Shown: positions 17,484-29,022 of the stretch, piece after piece
Position numbering within the stretch: position 1 is the stretch's first letter
Layout: every line of letters begins with the position of its first letter
Source: Silvibacterium dinghuense
GTDB lineage: Bacteria; Acidobacteriota; Terriglobia; Terriglobales; Acidobacteriaceae
NCBI RefSeq assembly: GCF_004123295.1
Contig: NZ_SDMK01000001.1
Span: forward strand, 124,001 to 188,000
Reading direction: 5' to 3'
DNA length: 64,000 bases
Position numbers and translations under genes: made by a program
The notes under the pieces: generated by a model
Database searches by the model: none
Seen by the model: only the letters and a program-made list of their open reading frames with translations
Told to the model about the DNA's origin: nothing

Positions 17484-18584
17484 GTGGGATTCGGCGACTT
17501 TCTGGGCAATGCGACGACGGTACGGCATCTCCGTGAGGCCATTGCCGCCGGCCGTTTGCCGAACGCCATGATCCTGAGCGGGCCGCGGGGCGCAGGCAAA
17601 TACACGCTGGCCGTGATGCTGGCGCAGGCCGTCAACTGCCTCGAACAGCCGGTAACCGATGGATTGCCGGATTTTTGCGGCACCTGCTCGAACTGCACGC
17701 GGATCGGCCAGTCGGCCGACCTTGACGCGCGAATCGACGAGGCTATCGCCGCGCGCGAGGAACTGCGCGAAACAGACAAGAAAGAAACCCGCATCCTGGT
17801 GCAGACGCATCCGGATGTGCTGGTCATTCCGCCCGATCCGCCACAGCTGCTGATCAAACTGGGGCAGGTTCGCACGGTGATCCGCGAGATCTATCGCATT
17901 CCTGCGCAGGCGAGCCGGGCGGTCTACATCTTTACCAGCGCTTCTTTCATGAAAGAAGCCGCGAATTCGCTGCTGAAGGTGCTCGAAGAGCCGCCGTCGT
18001 ACGCCAGCATCTTCCTGCTGGCAGAAAATGTCGGCGACCTGCTGCCGACGATCCGCTCACGGGCTGGTATCTTTCGCCTGGGGGCGTTGCCGCTCGAAGA
18101 AATTGAAACCCTGCTGGCTGCGCGGCGCAGCCATTGGAAGCCGCAGCAGCGAGCGCTGGTGGCACGGCTCGCGCAGGGCGCGGTGGGACAGGCTTTGGGC
18201 TTCGATCTGGAAGGCTATCTGGCAAGCCGCAACGATGCCCTCCTGCTGTTGCGGCACGGCTTGAAGGACCCGGACTTCTCGGCACTGTTCAAGACGACGG
18301 AAACCTACCGCGCCGGAGCCGAGGGGCAGGAAAAGACATCGGGGATGCTGCGCGCCTTGCGCAGCCTGCTCGAGGATCTGCTGCTGATTCAGTCCGGGGC
18401 GCTAGCGATGATTCGCAATATCGACCTGACACCGCAACTGACGGAGTTTGCCGGGCAGACTACCTTCTCATGGATAGAGTTTGCCGAACGCGGCATCGCG
18501 CAGGTGGAGTCGGGCATGCGCCGCAACCTGCTGCGCTCGCTCTCGCTGGACAGCTTTGCGACGAGCCTCACCCCGCCGGCCTGA
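17484..18584 (+). CDS. holB: DNA polymerase III delta' subunit
   Basis: A clamp-loader subunit of 366 residues. The P-loop is GPRGAGKYT (33-41). A four-cysteine zinc module (C52, C65, C68, C71; FCGTCSNC) is followed by an acidic insertion, then VRTVIREIYRIPAQ, the sensor region NSLLKVLEEPPSYASIFLL and the SRAG arginine-containing motif. It starts at GTG 17484. TAATCT ends exactly 6 nt ahead of it and GGAG is too close to be a ribosome site, again suggesting a leaderless start. It follows the P450 gene by 29 bp. Confidence 0.92.
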   Translation: MGFGDFLGNATTVRHLREAIAAGRLPNAMILSGPRGAGKYTLAVMLAQAVNCLEQPVTDGLPDFCGTCSNCTRIGQSADLDARIDEAIAAREELRETDKKETRILVQTHPDVLVIPPDPPQLLIKLGQVRTVIREIYRIPAQASRAVYIFTSASFMKEAANSLLKVLEEPPSYASIFLLAENVGDLLPTIRSRAGIFRLGALPLEEIETLLAARRSHWKPQQRALVARLAQGAVGQALGFDLEGYLASRNDALLLLRHGLKDPDFSALFKTTETYRAGAEGQEKTSGMLRALRSLLEDLLLIQSGALAMIRNIDLTPQLTEFAGQTTFSWIEFAERGIAQVESGMRRNLLRSLSLDSFATSLTPPA

Positions 18585-18604
18585 TTTCTCCGCACCCCGA
18601 ACCC

Positions 18605-18630
18605 AAAATGAGATCCCAAAAATGAGATCC
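18605..18630 (+). repeat. Short tandem direct repeat
   Basis: The 12-mer AAAATGAGATCC occurs at 18605-18616 and 18619-18630, a 14-nt period, directly after holB. No gene lies in 18585-18781. The repeat could be a regulator site for the downstream Hfq-like gene or a relic; its function is unknown. Confidence 0.6.
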
Positions 18631-18781
18631 AGGATGAGCTTTTTGGGGGGCTTCCCAAAAGATGCTGACCCCGCTCAGAACTCTCCGGTAGGATACGGGT
18701 CAAACAAAAAAGCAATCTGCAGCGAAGGCAGGCGACAGCAAAGGGTAAAGCTGCATCCGAGCCTGTAACGAACCCAATTTC

Positions 18782-19225
18782 ATGGCCAATCCTTCTCGCT
18801 TTTCCATCGGGACGTTGCACGAAGTGCGTCCTGCTATGACTGCCGTCCCCGACGACCCCGCAACAGAGGCCGCCGCACTTGGCCCGCGCAAGCTTGTCCG
18901 CCCCAGGCTGCCGGAAGGCTCCGCACGGCGGAATACAGGCAATCGCGGCGAAAACACCATGCTGACTCACCAGGCTGCGCTCCTGGGCGCACTGGCCGGA
19001 CATGGACACGATGCCGAAGATGCGCACGCGGAAGCCTTTTACTTCCAGAAACAGATTCAGACGCAGACACTGATGGTCTTTGTGCTCGAGGACGGAGAAG
19101 AGATCGAAGGCTATATCGAGTGGTTCGACCGCAGCACGATCAAGGTGCGGAACGGGCGGAAAACCCTGATCTATAAGTCAGCGATCAAGTATCTCTACAA
19201 AGCCGGGGAGCGGCACCCTGACTAG
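18782..19225 (+). CDS. hfq: Hfq-like (LSm) RNA-binding protein with long N-terminal extension
   Basis: The last 65 residues match the Hfq fold. FYFQKQIQTQTLMVFVLED is Sm1, with the initial helix. GYIEWFDRSTIKV keeps the FD pair of the D40 strand, and IYKSAIKYLYKAGE is Sm2. In E. coli Hfq the Sm2 motif is YKHAI; here the His is Ser, and the rim arginines after the first helix are replaced by Gln/Thr. About 80 residues, Pro/Ala/Arg-rich and probably disordered, precede the domain, unlike standard Hfq. In-frame starts at 18836 and 18959 would shorten it, so the extension is not certain. Confidence 0.75.
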   Translation: MANPSRFSIGTLHEVRPAMTAVPDDPATEAAALGPRKLVRPRLPEGSARRNTGNRGENTMLTHQAALLGALAGHGHDAEDAHAEAFYFQKQIQTQTLMVFVLEDGEEIEGYIEWFDRSTIKVRNGRKTLIYKSAIKYLYKAGERHPD

Positions 19226-19253
19226 AGCAGAATCCGCTAGAGCCGAGCTTTTT

Positions 19254-20324
19254 CTACTCCGTACGAGCGGCCTTGCGAAGCCGGTCGGCGATGGCAGCGC
19301 CGATGCCCTGCTGCTCAGGCAGCGGGCAGAGGATCAGCTCGGCGCCCTCGGCATCGAGCCAGCGAAGGCCGGCAAAGAGACGCCGGGCCAGCTCTTCCGT
19401 GTCGCTCCAGCATCCCCAGGCATAACGAATTGCGCTCTCCGGAGCGCCCCACCCCTCGGGCAGCATCAGGCCGAGCTTCTGCGAGCCTGCGGCATGCTGC
19501 CGCGCAGCCTCTTCAAAGAGCGCCTGTTGCGCGAAAGCAGGTTCCACCAATAGCAGCCGGGCTCGAGGCGCGTAATGGCGGATTCCCACACCGGGAGACG
19601 GCATCGACTCCGGCGTTGCGGCCACCGTGCGCGCGGTCTCGGCGTAGGCAATGGCATTGGGACAAAGCGCACGCACCTGCTCGAGGGTGATCGCGCCGGG
19701 CCGATAGATCAGCACAGGCTGTCCAGTCGGGTCCACAACAGTCGACTCCACTCCGTGCGTTGTTTCAGCAGCCGCGCCCTCGGGAAAGCGCAGCTCGAGG
19801 ATGGCGTCAATGCGGCCGTCAAGGTCTTCCAGAACATGCGCAGCGGTCGTCGGGCTGGTGTGCCCAAAGCGATTGGCACTGGGCGCAGCTACCGGCACCT
19901 GCGCCGCGCGGATAAGAGCCTGGGCGACCGGATGCTGCGGTATGCGGACGCCAACCAGAGGGCGGCCTGCGGTGACAGCGTCCGGAATGGCGGCCTGCCG
20001 CGGCAAAAGCAGCGTGAGAGGACCGGGCCAGTATGCGTCGATCAGGCGCTTCGCACTGTCCGGAACCGAGGCCACGACCGACGGAAGCCTATCGCGATCG
20101 GCGATATGCACGATGAGCGGATCCCACGACGGGCGCTGCTTGGCAGCAAAGATCTTCGCCACCGCCTGGGCGCTCCGGGCATTCGCGCCCAGTCCATAGA
20201 CCGTCTCCGTCGGAAAAGCTACGGTACCGCCGCCGCGCAGGATGGCAGCCGCAGCGGTAATGGCGCTCCGGGAATCAGGCGAATCGGGAGCCGCGGCTTC
20301 GACGATGAGGCGTTCTGTATGCAT
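19254..20324 (-). CDS. L-threonylcarbamoyladenylate synthase (Sua5 type)
   Basis: Makes the threonylcarbamoyl-AMP used for tRNA t6A37. The YrdC/TsaC domain (residues about 15-210) has GGTVAFPTETVYGLGANA, AKQRPSWDPLIVHI, YWPGPLTLLLP, VGVRIPQHP and APSANRFGHTSPT. A linker leads to a Sua5 C-terminal domain (PSPGVGIRHYAPRARLLLV onward). The 356-residue length fits Sua5 rather than short TsaC. It converges on the Hfq-like gene. Confidence 0.93.
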   Translation of the reverse strand: MHTERLIVEAAAPDSPDSRSAITAAAAILRGGGTVAFPTETVYGLGANARSAQAVAKIFAAKQRPSWDPLIVHIADRDRLPSVVASVPDSAKRLIDAYWPGPLTLLLPRQAAIPDAVTAGRPLVGVRIPQHPVAQALIRAAQVPVAAPSANRFGHTSPTTAAHVLEDLDGRIDAILELRFPEGAAAETTHGVESTVVDPTGQPVLIYRPGAITLEQVRALCPNAIAYAETARTVAATPESMPSPGVGIRHYAPRARLLLVEPAFAQQALFEEAARQHAAGSQKLGLMLPEGWGAPESAIRYAWGCWSDTEELARRLFAGLRWLDAEGAELILCPLPEQQGIGAAIADRLRKAARTE

Positions 20325-20410
20325 GCGAATACGACAGGTATCTGCTTATTATCGCCTGCTTATGCTGACTTGCACGTCCAGGAGAGAACGCCGAGGCCTA
20401 TACTTTTTCT

Positions 20411-20995
20411 ATGAGCGCGGTCGAAATTGAAGTGAAGTTCCGCGTCGAGGACGTAGCCGCACTCCAGGAACGGCTTTCCGGCCTCGGCTTCTCCTGCATC
20501 ACGCCCCGTACTTTTGAACGCAACATGCTGTACGACACGCCGGACCGCCGGCTGCGCAGCCAGCATTCCATCCTGCGCATCCGTCTCTACGGCGAGCGCT
20601 GGGTGCTAACGCACAAGTGCGTGCCGGAGAATGACGATCCCGAAGCCCGGCACAAGCGTCGCGTGGAAACGGAGACGGAGATCGCCGACGGCGAGGCACT
20701 GGGTTCGGTCTTCGAGCGGCTTGGCTATGAGCCGGCCTTCGCCTACGAGAAGTGGCGCACGGAATACGCCGATGCAACCGGACATTGCGTTATCGACGAG
20801 ACGCCGATCGGTGTCTTCGCCGAGCTGGAGGGCCCGGAAGAGTGGATCGACCGGCGCGCGCAGGAGCTGGGACTTGAGCCATCCGTACTGCTGACAAAGA
20901 GCTACGGCCGGCTCTTTGACGACTGGCGCAGAGAAACCGGCAGCACCGCCGCCCATCTGACCTTTGCAGCCGTGGGCAGCGAAGCACTGGCTTAG
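20411..20995 (+). CDS. CYTH-domain protein (CyaB/ThTPase-like)
   Basis: A triphosphate tunnel metalloenzyme of 194 residues. It has the signature EIEVK (5-9) and alternating basic/acidic strands: SILRIRLYGERWVLTHK, RRVETETEI, YEKWRTEY, CVIDETPIGVFAELEG. A C-terminal KSYGRLFDDWR follows. Families with this fold include class IV adenylate cyclases and thiamine or inorganic triphosphatases; the substrate cannot be chosen from sequence. TATACT ends 6 nt before the ATG and there is no ribosome site. A strong terminator follows. Confidence 0.88.
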   Translation: MSAVEIEVKFRVEDVAALQERLSGLGFSCITPRTFERNMLYDTPDRRLRSQHSILRIRLYGERWVLTHKCVPENDDPEARHKRRVETETEIADGEALGSVFERLGYEPAFAYEKWRTEYADATGHCVIDETPIGVFAELEGPEEWIDRRAQELGLEPSVLLTKSYGRLFDDWRRETGSTAAHLTFAAVGSEALA

Positions 20996-21016
20996 CCAGG
21001 TCTCCGAGCAAAACAG

Positions 21017-21043
21017 AACGGCTGGGCATCGTGCCCAGCCGTT
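21017..21043 (+). terminator. Intrinsic terminator after the CYTH gene
   Basis: A 12-bp perfect stem (AACGGCTGGGCA with its complement) and a TCG loop, followed by TTCGTTCT. It lies between the CYTH gene and the end of secA and may serve both converging genes. Confidence 0.8.
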
Positions 21044-21074
21044 TCGTTCTAGCGCTCCACGTAGGAAGTGCGCT

Positions 21075-24071
<2,997 letters not shown>

Positions 24072-24217
24072 AGCGAAATTTCCTCAGCGTATAGTGTAAA
24101 CGCTCGGCTGCGTGAAGAGCGAGAACTGACCATCCAAGCAGCCACCTTTGGCTTGCAGCTCCTGCTGGCGGCGATTTGATAAATTTCCCCGGGCTTGGCC
24201 TGAGCGAATGTTTATGA

Positions 24218-24667
24218 ATGATGCAAACTCATGGGATGGGGTTAGGGCACACTCGCAACACCCGGTCTATCATAGCGTCCATGTTGGCCGGTATGGCGGC
24301 AAGTACGTGGTGCTTTCATTCTTATCGATGGTCGCAGCTTATGGATACACAACCACGAATACCTAATCCATATGCTGGATTGACATATCCCATGAACAAT
24401 CATGGCTGGGTGTTCTATGTTTCAGCCACTCAGAATACTGAATTATCCCTGCTGATCTGTCTTGCCATTTTCTGGTTCACGATTGCGGCAATTCTGAGCA
24501 GTGTGAATGTGAATTTGGGCCACCGATCGCCAAAGAAGCAGCCTGCGAATTTGGCACCTCTTCTATGCTTCGGAATCACATCTCTCATTTGGTTTGGCCT
24601 TCTTTGGACTTATAGCTCAAAAATCACATCTATATTGATAGCTAAAGGCTTCAGACTGTTTAGCTAA
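24218..24667 (+). CDS. Orphan membrane protein of unknown function, A+T-richer than surroundings
   Basis: 149 residues with two clear membrane helices (about 72-94, LLICLAIFWFTIAAILSS, and 110-132, LLCFGITSLIWFGLLW). A weaker hydrophobic stretch near 18-32 could be a signal anchor if translation starts at ATG 24281. A polar extracytoplasmic loop (TQPRIPNPYAGLTYPMNNHG) lies between. I recognise no family. Base composition is visibly less G+C-rich than the neighbours and no ribosome site precedes either ATG. It fits tightly between secA and xerC. It may be a recently acquired or lineage-specific gene, or a chance frame. Confidence 0.45.
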   Translation: MMQTHGMGLGHTRNTRSIIASMLAGMAASTWCFHSYRWSQLMDTQPRIPNPYAGLTYPMNNHGWVFYVSATQNTELSLLICLAIFWFTIAAILSSVNVNLGHRSPKKQPANLAPLLCFGITSLIWFGLLWTYSSKITSILIAKGFRLFS

Positions 24668-24674
24668 TGGAATT

Positions 24675-25631
24675 TCATTTCGCGCGGGGATGGGTCTGAT
24701 CGTAGACCTCAGCGACCTTGCCGATGGTGAGCTGGGTATAGCGCTGGGTGGTGGAAAGCCGCTCGTGGCCGAGCAGCTCCTGGATTGCCCGCAGATCGGC
24801 GCCCTCCTCCAGCATGTGCGCACCAAAGGCGTGGCGCAGGGTGTGAGGATGCACATCGGAAGGCAATCCATACGTCATGGCGATGCGCTTGACGATGCGG
24901 GCAACGGAACGGGTCGTCAGTCGCCCATTGCCACGTAGATGGGTATTGAGCAGCAGGGCGTCCTTGTCGAGACGGGCTGCGGCTTTTGCATTCTCGCGAA
25001 AGCGGACGGCCAGCTTTTCCTCGCGCTGCGCCAGATAGGTGCGAAGAGCCGCTGCCGCTGCATCTCCCATGGGCACATACCGCTCTTTGCGCCCCTTGCC
25101 GCGGATGAGAATGGCATCGTTGGCCCAGTGCAGGTCGCCGAGATCGAGACCGACCAGCTCGGCATTGCGGATACCACACCCGTATAACAGCTCGAAGATG
25201 ACGCGGTCACGCTCCAGCCAGGCAACGGTTTCCGCGTCACCGATCGCATCGACCGTCCGGTTCATCTCTTCAATCGTCGGAACGCGGGGCAGATGCTTGG
25301 GCAGGCGCGGGGAGGCAACAAGAGCCGCCGGATTCTGCTCGACGTAGCCATTGCGGGCCAGCCATTTGAACCAGGAGCGAATGGCCGCAAGCGCGCGTGC
25401 AGCCGAGGGACGCGAGAGCCCTCGGCCATAAAGCTCGCTGAGATAGGAACGAATAGTCTGATGCTCGATAGCCGCAGGTGCCGTTCCCTTGCCGATATTT
25501 TTTTCGATAAAGGCAGCGAACTCATGCAGTTCGCGCGTATAGGCACGCTGCGTATGCAGTGAAGCATTGCGCTCCCCGGCCAGCGAGGCGAGGAACTGCT
25601 CCACGAGCTTCGTGCTTGATTCGGAGTTCAC
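24675..25631 (-). CDS. xerC: Tyrosine recombinase XerC
   Basis: 318 residues with the N-terminal SAM-like arm-binding domain ([34 protein letters not shown]) and the catalytic domain. Active-site residues: Arg in [14 protein letters not shown], Lys in [13 protein letters not shown], His-x-x-Arg in [12 protein letters not shown], His in [11 protein letters not shown] and Tyr in QRYTQLT. It resolves chromosome dimers at dif together with XerD. The GTG start overlaps the stop of the upstream recombinase by four bases. No dif site was recognised here. Confidence 0.9.
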   Translation of the reverse strand: MNSESSTKLVEQFLASLAGERNASLHTQRAYTRELHEFAAFIEKNIGKGTAPAAIEHQTIRSYLSELYGRGLSRPSAARALAAIRSWFKWLARNGYVEQNPAALVASPRLPKHLPRVPTIEEMNRTVDAIGDAETVAWLERDRVIFELLYGCGIRNAELVGLDLGDLHWANDAILIRGKGRKERYVPMGDAAAAALRTYLAQREEKLAVRFRENAKAAARLDKDALLLNTHLRGNGRLTTRSVARIVKRIAMTYGLPSDVHPHTLRHAFGAHMLEEGADLRAIQELLGHERLSTTQRYTQLTIGKVAEVYDQTHPRAK

Positions 25632-26578
25632 GACGCCGTCTCCTCTGTTTGCCCTTTCGTACGTGTGGCGCGCCCGCGGGGATGGTGCGAGCGATGCACT
25701 TCTTTCAAACGGCCAAGAGCCAGGTGGGTATACACCTGCGTCGTCGCAATATCGGCATGACCGAGAATGGTCTGCACCGTGCGCAGATCAGCCCCACCTT
25801 CAACCATATGCGTCGCGCAGCTGTGACGCAGCTTGTGCGGGCTGGCCGTTGCGTTTGAGGACCGGACGAGCTGCCAGATCCATTGGCGGGTGAGCGGCAG
25901 GCCGCGTACCGAGAGAAAGAGCCGCCCACGGTCTCGACGAGAGCGGGCAAGCGCCGGGCGGCCGTGCTGAAGATAGGTCTCTATGGCCTCGATGGCGATG
26001 CGGCCGAGCGGCACAATCCTCTCCTTATCGCCTTTGCCTCGTACCAGGGCCCGGCCGGCGGCGAGGGAGAGATCGGCGACATTCAGATCGGTCAGCTCGG
26101 AGACACGGAGCCCCCCCGCATAGAGGATTTCCAGAATGGCCCGGTCACGCAGCGAGACGGCGTCGGCATGCTCCGCATTGAGATTGGCGCGGTCAAGCAT
26201 GTCCTTCACTTCGGAGACGGCCAGCGACTTGGGCAGCACCTTCCAGGCTGCGGGCGACTCCATGGTGACGGTGGGATCTCGGTCGATCTTCTTCTCGAGC
26301 AGGAGCCATTTAAAAAATCCGCGCAGGCAGGAAAGCTTGCGCGCGGCCGAGCGGGATTCCACGCCGTGGCTGCTCAAGTGCGCAAGGAAACCGGAGACCT
26401 GCTCACGGCGGCATGCGATAAGCGCGGTCTGCTCTTTTTCAAGATATTCGGCGAACTGCAGGAGATCGCGCTCGTAGGCCTCGCAACTGAGCGGGCGCAG
26501 CCCCTTTTCGATGCGCAAATAGGCAAGATAGCCGCGCAACAACGAGAGATTCGTCTTCGACTCCGCAGACTCGGGCAC
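25628..26578 (-). CDS. xerD: Tyrosine recombinase XerD
   Basis: 316 residues, the same architecture as the downstream XerC but clearly divergent: [37 protein letters not shown], Arg in [14 protein letters not shown], Lys in [47 protein letters not shown]. Extra Arg residues end the protein. The start is GTG 26578. Which of the pair is XerC and which XerD is inferred from general similarity; the reverse is possible. Co-translation points to a heterotetrameric XerCD built from one operon. Confidence 0.85.
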   Translation of the reverse strand: MPESAESKTNLSLLRGYLAYLRIEKGLRPLSCEAYERDLLQFAEYLEKEQTALIACRREQVSGFLAHLSSHGVESRSAARKLSCLRGFFKWLLLEKKIDRDPTVTMESPAAWKVLPKSLAVSEVKDMLDRANLNAEHADAVSLRDRAILEILYAGGLRVSELTDLNVADLSLAAGRALVRGKGDKERIVPLGRIAIEAIETYLQHGRPALARSRRDRGRLFLSVRGLPLTRQWIWQLVRSSNATASPHKLRHSCATHMVEGGADLRTVQTILGHADIATTQVYTHLALGRLKEVHRSHHPRGRATRTKGQTEETAS

Positions 26579-26841
26579 GGTCTGATTATCGGGGATTCGG
26601 GGAAGGAATGCCGGATGTGCGCATCAAGTTAAATACATGCTGCCGCGCGCAGATGATCGCGATCCAGCGTGTTGCGCACAGGCGAGGAAATCGGGAACCC
26701 CGTCCAAGAACTGCCTGATTGGGCACCCGGCCTGAGCACGACCAACGGGAGCGGAGGCCGAAGGCGTCCCACGCTGCGCGAAGCAGTTGTAATGCAATTT
26801 TCTTCTGTCTCCAGCACAATATAGGGAGGAGCATCTTTATT

Positions 26842-27576
26842 TTGACGACCGTATCGACATCGCCCGCACGCTATCAGACCGAAGAGTTTGAGCAAGCCGT
26901 CCTTTCGCTTTCCCCGTCCATCGCAGTTTTCGACTGCGACGGCACGCTGTGGGGTGGAGACGCCGGCTATGGCTTCATGATCTGGTCGATCGAGACCGGA
27001 CTGGTTTCGCGCAATGCCGCCGACTGGATCGACTCCCGGTACCGGCAGTACCGGGCCGGTGAGGTCTCCGAGGCGGAGATGTGCGGCGAGATGGTGCAGA
27101 TTTACGCCGGTCTGCGCGAGGAAGAGCTGCGGCATGCCGCTGAGGAGTATTTCCGCCACCACATCGAAGCGCACATCTTCGAGGAAATGCGCGACCTGCT
27201 GGCACGCCTCACGCAAGATGGCGTGGAACTATGGGCCGTAAGCTCGACGAATCACTGGGTCATCGAAGAGGGCGTCAAGCGCTTCGGCATTTCCCCATCG
27301 CGAGTACTTGCGGCGCGGGTGCGCGTGGATGACGGGCTGATCACCAGCCAGTTGCTGGCTGTACCCACGGACGAGGCCAAGGCTTCCGGGCTGGTCGAAG
27401 CCGGTGTTCCTAACCCGGATGCGGTCTTCGGAAACTCCATCCACGATGCCGCGATGCTGGCGATCGCGCGCAAGGCCTTCCCGGTGAACCCCACCCCTGC
27501 GCTCTCGACCATCTCGGCGGAGCAGGGCTGGACGGTCTTCTATCCCAAGGCTGTGCTCGCCGACCAGAAACTCTAA
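26842..27576 (+). CDS. HAD-superfamily phosphatase
   Basis: A cytoplasmic hydrolase of the phosphoserine-phosphatase-like subgroup. Motif I is FDCDGTLWGGD (nucleophile D31, acid D33), motif II is AVSSTNHWVIEEG, and motif III/IV is AVFGNSIHDAAMLAIA, with Asn-Ser where many enzymes have GD. A helical cap lies between (residues about 45-115). The substrate is unknown. The frame has no nearby ATG; TTG 26842 follows GGGAGGA at 12 nt and is chosen. The stop TAA touches the ATG of the next gene, so they form one unit. The 26579-26841 gap upstream holds no recognised gene. Confidence 0.75.
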   Translation: MTTVSTSPARYQTEEFEQAVLSLSPSIAVFDCDGTLWGGDAGYGFMIWSIETGLVSRNAADWIDSRYRQYRAGEVSEAEMCGEMVQIYAGLREEELRHAAEEYFRHHIEAHIFEEMRDLLARLTQDGVELWAVSSTNHWVIEEGVKRFGISPSRVLAARVRVDDGLITSQLLAVPTDEAKASGLVEAGVPNPDAVFGNSIHDAAMLAIARKAFPVNPTPALSTISAEQGWTVFYPKAVLADQKL

Positions 27577-28401
27577 ATGCGCATTCTCTCGCTGCAGCCC
27601 AGCGTATCGATCCTGCTGCACCACCTGGGGCGGCTCGATACGCTGGTGGCCTGCACGCGGTACTGCCTCGACGCAGTACCGGAGCTGCGCGAGAGACACC
27701 TGGCCGGGAAACTGGCCATCGTGCAGGACTCCTGGTCCATCACCCCGGATGAGTTGCTGCCGGTTGCGGCCGACCTCATCGTTGCTTCTATTCCCTACCG
27801 CATGGAGTCGCTGGCAGCGATTCTGCGCGCCGGCCGGCCCGTGCTGGCGCTCGCTCCGCACACGCTCGAGGACATCTATCAGGAGATTCGCCTGCTGGCC
27901 GGCGTAGTGGGTGAAACCGCAAAGGGAGAAGCTCTGGTAACGGCTATGGATACCACCATCGCCGGCATGCGCGCACGGACGCGGGACTTCCAGCGGCCGC
28001 GTGTCTACTGCGAGGAATGGGGTAAACCGATGATCCACTCGCAGATCTGGGTCAAAGAGCTGGTCGAGGCCGCGGGCGGAAGCTTTCTCGGTGAGCCGGG
28101 TACCCATACGCAGGCGGAAGACATTGCAAAAGCCGATCCCGATGTCATCGTGATGGCATGGTGCGGCGCAGGCAACCGCGTTCCGCTCGAGCGCGTGGTG
28201 GAACAGCGAGCCTGGGAAGAGCTCCGCGCAGTGCGCGAAGGGCGTGTTTACTGCATTGCCGACGAGATGCTGAATACGCCGGCGCCCACGCTGGCCGCAG
28301 GATTGGCCGCTCTGGCCCAATGCCTGCACCCTGACGTGTTTGGTACCCTCGCACCCCCTTCCGGCCGACCGCTTTCGCAGTTTCCGCCTCACTGCGTCTA
28401 A
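27577..28401 (+). CDS. BtuF-like periplasmic-binding-fold protein without signal peptide
   Basis: 274 residues of the class III (BtuF/FhuD) binding fold: MRILSLQPSVSILLHHLG, then LAIVQDSWSITPDELLPVAA, DLIVASIPYRMESLAAILRA, the long helix joining two lobes (LEDIYQEIRLLAGVVGETA) and a C-lobe with AEDIAKADPDVIVMAWCGAG. Family members bind cobalamin or Fe-siderophores. This one has no export signal, so it would act in the cytoplasm or be a relic. It follows the HAD phosphatase with no gap and precedes mutT by 12 bp. No ABC permease is nearby. Confidence 0.78.
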   Translation: MRILSLQPSVSILLHHLGRLDTLVACTRYCLDAVPELRERHLAGKLAIVQDSWSITPDELLPVAADLIVASIPYRMESLAAILRAGRPVLALAPHTLEDIYQEIRLLAGVVGETAKGEALVTAMDTTIAGMRARTRDFQRPRVYCEEWGKPMIHSQIWVKELVEAAGGSFLGEPGTHTQAEDIAKADPDVIVMAWCGAGNRVPLERVVEQRAWEELRAVREGRVYCIADEMLNTPAPTLAAGLAALAQCLHPDVFGTLAPPSGRPLSQFPPHCV

Positions 28402-28413
28402 ACTGTAGAGACC

Positions 28414-28842
28414 ATGGAGGAAACAGCAACCCAAAACGGTCAGAAGACGGTGCGCTACGTGGCTGCCGCACTCATCCTTCGGGGTGACGAGGTACTCATC
28501 TGCCAACGCCGCCCCGACCAGCCCATGGCGCTCAAGTGGGAGTTTCCCGGTGGAAAGATCGAGGCCGGCGAAACCGCCGAACAGGCCCTGGCCCGGGAAC
28601 TCGACGAGGAGCTGGCGATCGAAGCGGAGATCGGCGCGCGCATTGCCCGCACCCGGCATACCTACCGCAGCGGCGGAGCGGTGGATCTGCAATTTTTTGC
28701 CGTGCACTCTTTCCAGAAGGAAATTGTGAACCGCATCTTTCACGATGTGCGCTGGGTATCGCTCCGCGACCTTATTTCCTACGATTTTCTCGCCGCGGAC
28801 CGGGATCTGATCCGGGATCTGGCCGCCGGCAAGCTGCTTTAA
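28414..28842 (+). CDS. mutT: MutT-like Nudix hydrolase (8-oxo-dGTP diphosphatase)
   Basis: Sanitises oxidised nucleotides. 142 residues with the Nudix box GGKIEAGETAEQALARELDE and then ELAIEAE, matching G-x5-E-x7-REUxEE. The flanks RYVAAALILRGDEVLICQRR and MALKWEFPGGK are typical of MutT. Other small-nucleotide substrates are possible. It sits at the end of the HAD/BtuF-like unit and is followed by a palindromic repeat element. Confidence 0.88.
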   Translation: MEETATQNGQKTVRYVAAALILRGDEVLICQRRPDQPMALKWEFPGGKIEAGETAEQALARELDEELAIEAEIGARIARTRHTYRSGGAVDLQFFAVHSFQKEIVNRIFHDVRWVSLRDLISYDFLAADRDLIRDLAAGKLL

Positions 28843-28872
28843 GTCGTATCCACTCTATAGCTCAGCAAATTG

Positions 28873-28996
28873 TTGTCATTTCGACTGGAGTAGGACAGCT
28901 TTACCGTCCTGCGAAGTGGAGAAACCTGCTGTTCCCCCCTGGTCCAGCGAAAACTACAGGTCCCTCCACTTCGCTACGCTTCGGTCGGGATGACAA
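28873..28996. repeat. REP/MITE-like palindromic element
   Basis: A 124-bp segment bounded by 18-nt inverted arms (28873-28890 and 28979-28996; four mismatches) reading TTGTCATttCGACtGgAG and TTGTCATccCGACcGaAG. A nested exact 10-bp inverted repeat, GCGAAGTGGA at 28911-28920, pairs with 28965-28974. It lies between the converging mutT and transporter genes. Similar GTCATnnCGAC palindromes occur as intergenic repeats in many bacterial genomes. Confidence 0.7.
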
Positions 28997-29022
28997 TGCG
29001 TGAGGTGGAGCAAGATTTCCGT

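Noticed and set aside
18640-18781. Possible riboswitch-like structure before the Hfq-like gene
   Set aside because: Short A/G-rich segments recalled a riboswitch core, but no consistent helices of a known class could be drawn.
24675-26578. Tyrosine recombinases as a sign of a prophage or integrative element
   Set aside because: Both look like housekeeping Xer proteins; no att repeats, tRNA or phage genes flank them.
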